The position numbers and the translations under genes were made by a program. From NCBI GenBank assembly GCA_026415275.1, contig JAOAHK010000079.1, forward strand, positions 1 to 8,544: 8,544 nt of DNA. The letters run 5' to 3'. Under the pieces are notes generated by a model. The model was not told where the DNA came from. It was given only the letters and a program-made list of their open reading frames with translations, and did not search any database. The DNA comes from Anaerolineales bacterium (GTDB lineage Bacteria; Chloroflexota; Anaerolineae; Anaerolineales; UBA4823). This document shows positions 6,221-8,544 of the stretch, in pieces (position 1 is the first letter of the stretch; each line of letters begins with the position of its first letter).

Positions 6221-7693
6221 TTAGGCACCTCCCAACAGGCGTAGAATTGTACTCACCCCACTTTCGACAAGCGGAACCATCCAACCTGGAAAAACCCCCA
6301 AAGCGATAAGAATAAAAGACAAGAAAACCAACGCAATCTTGTCAAGGACTGTCACATCATGTACATGCCCCTCAAATTCTTCGGGCATTTTTCCGTAGAA
6401 CACACGTCCAACAACCCGAATAATATACGAGGCGGTTATCACGATCGAGATCGCAGCGATAATTGCAATCATGGGGTAACTCTTCCATACACCCATAAAG
6501 ATTGGAAATTCTGCAATGAAACCAGAAAACCCTGGCATACCCATGGAGACCAAACCGCCAATGATAAACGCAATTGCAACCATTGGCATCACTTTGCGGA
6601 AGCCTCCCAATTTAGGAATTTCACGGGTATGCGCTCGGTCATACACCATCCCAACCACAGCAAAGAAGAGAGCCGTCATGACACCATGAGAAAACATCTG
6701 AATACCAGACCCAATTAGGCCTTCTCTCGTCAGTGTTGCAAAACCCATCAATACTAATCCCATATGGGAGACGGAGGAGAAACCAATAACGTACTTAAAG
6801 TCCGTCTGAACACTCGCAATAAACGCCCCATAAACCACGTTCACCAATGTCAATAAAATGATCCAGCTCATGTGAAACTTTGCACCTTCGGGCATGAGCA
6901 TCAGACCCACTCTTAGCGCAGCGAACGCACCTAGTTTCATCAAGACCCCAGCATGGAACATAGACACCGCAGTTGGCGCTGCCACATGACCATCCGGGCT
7001 CCAATTGTGAAATGGGAAAATACCACCCAGAACTCCAAAACCAATAAATACAAATGGGAACCATAAAATTTGAAACTCACGTGAGAAACCAGCTTTTTCA
7101 AGTTCCAGCATATCGAAGGTGCCCAAGCCAGCAGTGAAATACATCGCTAGCGCACCAACTAAAGCGATCACAGAGCCAACGAAGAGATACAAGGTGAGCT
7201 TCATTGCCGCATATTCACGAGTCTCTTTCCACCCCCAGATTGCAATTAGTAAATACATCGGAAAAACGGCGATTTCGTAAAAGAAGAATAACATAAATAA
7301 GTCAAGGGAAACAAAGACACCAAAGACACCCGTTGCCAAGATAAACAGAAAAGTAAAGAATTCTCGCGGGCGGTCATCAATACCCCAAGAAATCAATACC
7401 CCTGTAAACATGACAACTCCGGTCAATAGAACCAATGGGGCATTCATCCCATCCAGACCGACTTTATAAGAGATCCCCAGAGCGGGAATCCAACTAACTT
7501 GTTCAACAAATTGATAACCACCCACCTGTATGTCGTAGGCAAAATAAACCCATATGGACAAAATTAAGGCAAATGCGGAGGCTGCCAGTGCTGCTACTCT
7601 AACCTCATCTTTCCGATCTTCGGGAATGAGAAAGATGACTAGGGCTGCAACAATTGGGGTAAATACGATAAAGGATAAAATCGGAAATTGCAT
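6221..7693 (-). CDS. nuoM: Second NuoM-type subunit of complex I (chain 4 family)
   Basis: This is a 490-residue antiporter-like subunit with about 14 membrane helices. It belongs to the NuoM/ND4 family by the YDRAHTREIPKLGG motif (351-364), FSSVSHMG (305-312) and GMPGFSGFIAEF (385-396). E140 (TM5), K253 (TM8) and E395 (TM12) match the E. coli NuoM pump residues E144, K265 and E407. The TM7 lysine is replaced: where NuoM has K234 seven residues before the conserved His, this protein has L222 in GVLGGIFPFHNW. There is also an H247 in TM8 (SMFHAGVLMK), recalling the NuoL pattern. It directly follows another NuoM and precedes nuoN, in the slot where most operons have only one M. GAGGTGA just upstream of the ATG is a strong SD. 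It is probably an additional pump-like module or a diverged, partly inactive one. The family call is firm; the function of the copy is inferred. Confidence 0.93.
   Translation of the reverse strand: MQFPILSFIVFTPIVAALVIFLIPEDRKDEVRVAALAASAFALILSIWVYFAYDIQVGGYQFVEQVSWIPALGISYKVGLDGMNAPLVLLTGVVMFTGVLISWGIDDRPREFFTFLFILATGVFGVFVSLDLFMLFFFYEIAVFPMYLLIAIWGWKETREYAAMKLTLYLFVGSVIALVGALAMYFTAGLGTFDMLELEKAGFSREFQILWFPFVFIGFGVLGGIFPFHNWSPDGHVAAPTAVSMFHAGVLMKLGAFAALRVGLMLMPEGAKFHMSWIILLTLVNVVYGAFIASVQTDFKYVIGFSSVSHMGLVLMGFATLTREGLIGSGIQMFSHGVMTALFFAVVGMVYDRAHTREIPKLGGFRKVMPMVAIAFIIGGLVSMGMPGFSGFIAEFPIFMGVWKSYPMIAIIAAISIVITASYIIRVVGRVFYGKMPEEFEGHVHDVTVLDKIALVFLSFILIALGVFPGWMVPLVESGVSTILRLLGGA
6227..6232 (-). 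promoter_or_regulatory. Ribosome binding site that fixes the nuoN GTG start
   Basis: The minus strand reads GGAGGT, GCCTAA, GTG. A near-perfect SD lies in the last codons of the second nuoM, six bases before the nuoN GTG, and the nuoM stop codon fills the spacer. This supports the GTG start over downstream ATGs and suggests translational coupling of the two subunits. Confidence 0.8.
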
Positions 7694-7696
7694 TCT

Positions 7697-7703
7697 TCAC
7701 CTC
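7697..7703 (-). promoter_or_regulatory. Ribosome binding site of the second nuoM
   Basis: GAGGTGA on the minus strand lies in the 35-base gap after the first nuoM, with its GAGG core six bases before the ATG at 7691-7693. It confirms that ATG as the start. No promoter or terminator is evident in the gap, so the two nuoM genes should share a transcript. Confidence 0.75.
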
Positions 7704-7728
7704 AGATCTGTTGCGGTATATTCATCCC

Positions 7729-8544
7729 TTATGATAAGAGAGCGATCACCGCTCGATTGATGACATCTAATATCCAAGCTGGCCAGACCCCAATCCAGAG
7801 CATTAAGACCATCAGGGGGGCAATGACAAAAATTTCCCTCGCGTTGATCTCCGTGAGGTGACCAATCCATTTCTCATTCATCGGGCCATGAAGAACTTGT
7901 TTGATCCCCTTTAGAATATAAGCACCCGTAAATAACAACCCCAGCATTCCTAATGCTGTGTACAGTGTAAAGATCGGCCAACTTCCTCGCACTACTAAGA
8001 ACTCAGAGACAAAGCCATTTAAACCCGGCAATCCTAAGGATGCCATCGATGTAAAAATTAAGATTCCTCCATAAACTGGTACCAGCGGGAATAGACCCCC
8101 ATATTCGTTGAGGTCCCGAGTGTGCGTACGCTCGTAGATAACCCCAACTAGAAAGAACATGCCTGCTGCCGATAAGCCATGGTTAAACATCTGCAACACA
8201 GCTCCATTGAGCGCAATCGTTGCATTTTCACCGCCCATAGCGTATGCCGCTGCTGCAATCCCCAAAACCACAAAACCCATGTGATTGACTGATGAGTAGG
8301 CAACCAATCTCTTGAAGTCACTCTGACCAAAAGAAGCAAATGCCCCAAAAATGATCGCCATAACAGCTAGAAAAGCTAATGCTGGAGCATAACGTTGAGC
8401 TTCTATAGGATAAAGAGGTAACACAAGGCGTAAAAATCCAAACGCACCGAGTTTTAGCAATACACCCGCTAGGATCATCGAACCAGCTGTTGGAGCTTCC
8501 GTGTGCGCATCTGGGAGCCAGGTGTGGAATGGCCATACTGGAAC
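7729..8544 (-). CDS. nuoM: First NuoM subunit of complex I (chain 4), C-terminal part
   Basis: The frame is open to the right edge, and 271 residues are visible, starting at VPVWPFHTWLPDAHTEAPTAGS in TM7. This is the canonical NuoM/ND4 wording, and the codon just beyond the edge is where the TM7 lysine would be, so its presence cannot be judged. Later marks are AGVLLKLGAF with the TM8 lysine, SDFKRLVAYSSVNHMGFV, the ERTHTRDLNEYGG motif and GLPGLNGFVSEF with the TM12 glutamate. It is a proton-pumping subunit of the complex I membrane arm. It shares the family with the next gene but is clearly different in sequence, closer to textbook NuoM, so the pair is an old duplication rather than a recent copy. 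The gene before it, probably nuoL, lies outside the window. Confidence 0.94.
   Translation of the reverse strand, partial: VPVWPFHTWLPDAHTEAPTAGSMILAGVLLKLGAFGFLRLVLPLYPIEAQRYAPALAFLAVMAIIFGAFASFGQSDFKRLVAYSSVNHMGFVVLGIAAAAYAMGGENATIALNGAVLQMFNHGLSAAGMFFLVGVIYERTHTRDLNEYGGLFPLVPVYGGILIFTSMASLGLPGLNGFVSEFLVVRGSWPIFTLYTALGMLGLLFTGAYILKGIKQVLHGPMNEKWIGHLTEINAREIFVIAPLMVLMLWIGVWPAWILDVINRAVIALLS

Noticed and set aside
6221..7693. Assignment of the second M-type gene as nuoL
   Set aside because: It lacks the extra C-terminal length and lateral helix of NuoL, and the HTRE motif and TM12 glutamate are NuoM features. The TM8 histidine alone is not enough.
4766..8544. Long open frames on the opposite strand and in other frames within the nuo and murE genes
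   Set aside because: They overlap well-identified genes, have low-complexity or family-less translations and no good start signals, so they are shadows of the real coding frames.

Overview
The window looks like a core energy and cell-wall region of a Chloroflexota bacterium, most likely of the Anaerolineae type. The pointers are a tandem pair of NuoM-type subunits in the complex I cluster, an ATP synthase b subunit that carries only the C-terminal part of delta, the style of the MurE sequence (EDPR in place of DNPR), and the long a subunit. This is an inference from protein character. No rRNA or other decisive phylogenetic marker is present.

Layout on the + strand: positions 1-306 hold the 3' end of a gene for an S1-domain protein, best read as polyribonucleotide nucleotidyltransferase (pnp). 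Everything else is on the minus strand. Convergent to pnp is murE (429-2003), with its own intrinsic terminator (371-405) and a possible weak promoter in the non-coding stretch upstream (2004-2316). The same stretch holds the intrinsic terminator of the large cluster that follows.

In transcription order (right to left) the large cluster reads: nuoM copy 1 (cut by the window edge, 7729-8544), nuoM copy 2 (6221-7693), nuoN (4766-6220), atpI/atpZ (4393-4698), atpB (3350-4390), atpE (3075-3317), atpF-atpH fusion (2317-3054), terminator (2222-2257). Spacings are 35, 0, 67, 2, 32 and 20 bases, so this reads as one co-directional respiratory unit. A candidate internal promoter lies in the only larger gap, between nuoN and atpI.

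Working together, the complex I membrane subunits pump protons during NADH or other donor oxidation, and the Fo subunits a, c and b let protons back to drive ATP synthesis. The c subunit lacks the Na+-ligand pattern, which suits H+ coupling. The F1 genes (alpha, gamma, beta, epsilon) and the N-terminal half of delta are absent. The cluster ends at a strong hairpin terminator straight after the b-delta fusion, so F1 must be encoded elsewhere.

The most interesting points are the short b-deltaC fusion with no delta N-terminal domain, the two consecutive NuoM proteins (suggesting an enlarged '2M'-like complex I), the loss of the key TM7 lysine in the second NuoM, and a His/Glu/Cys-rich extracytoplasmic insert in subunit a. 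No mobile elements, CRISPR arrays, tRNAs or signs of recent gene transfer were seen.
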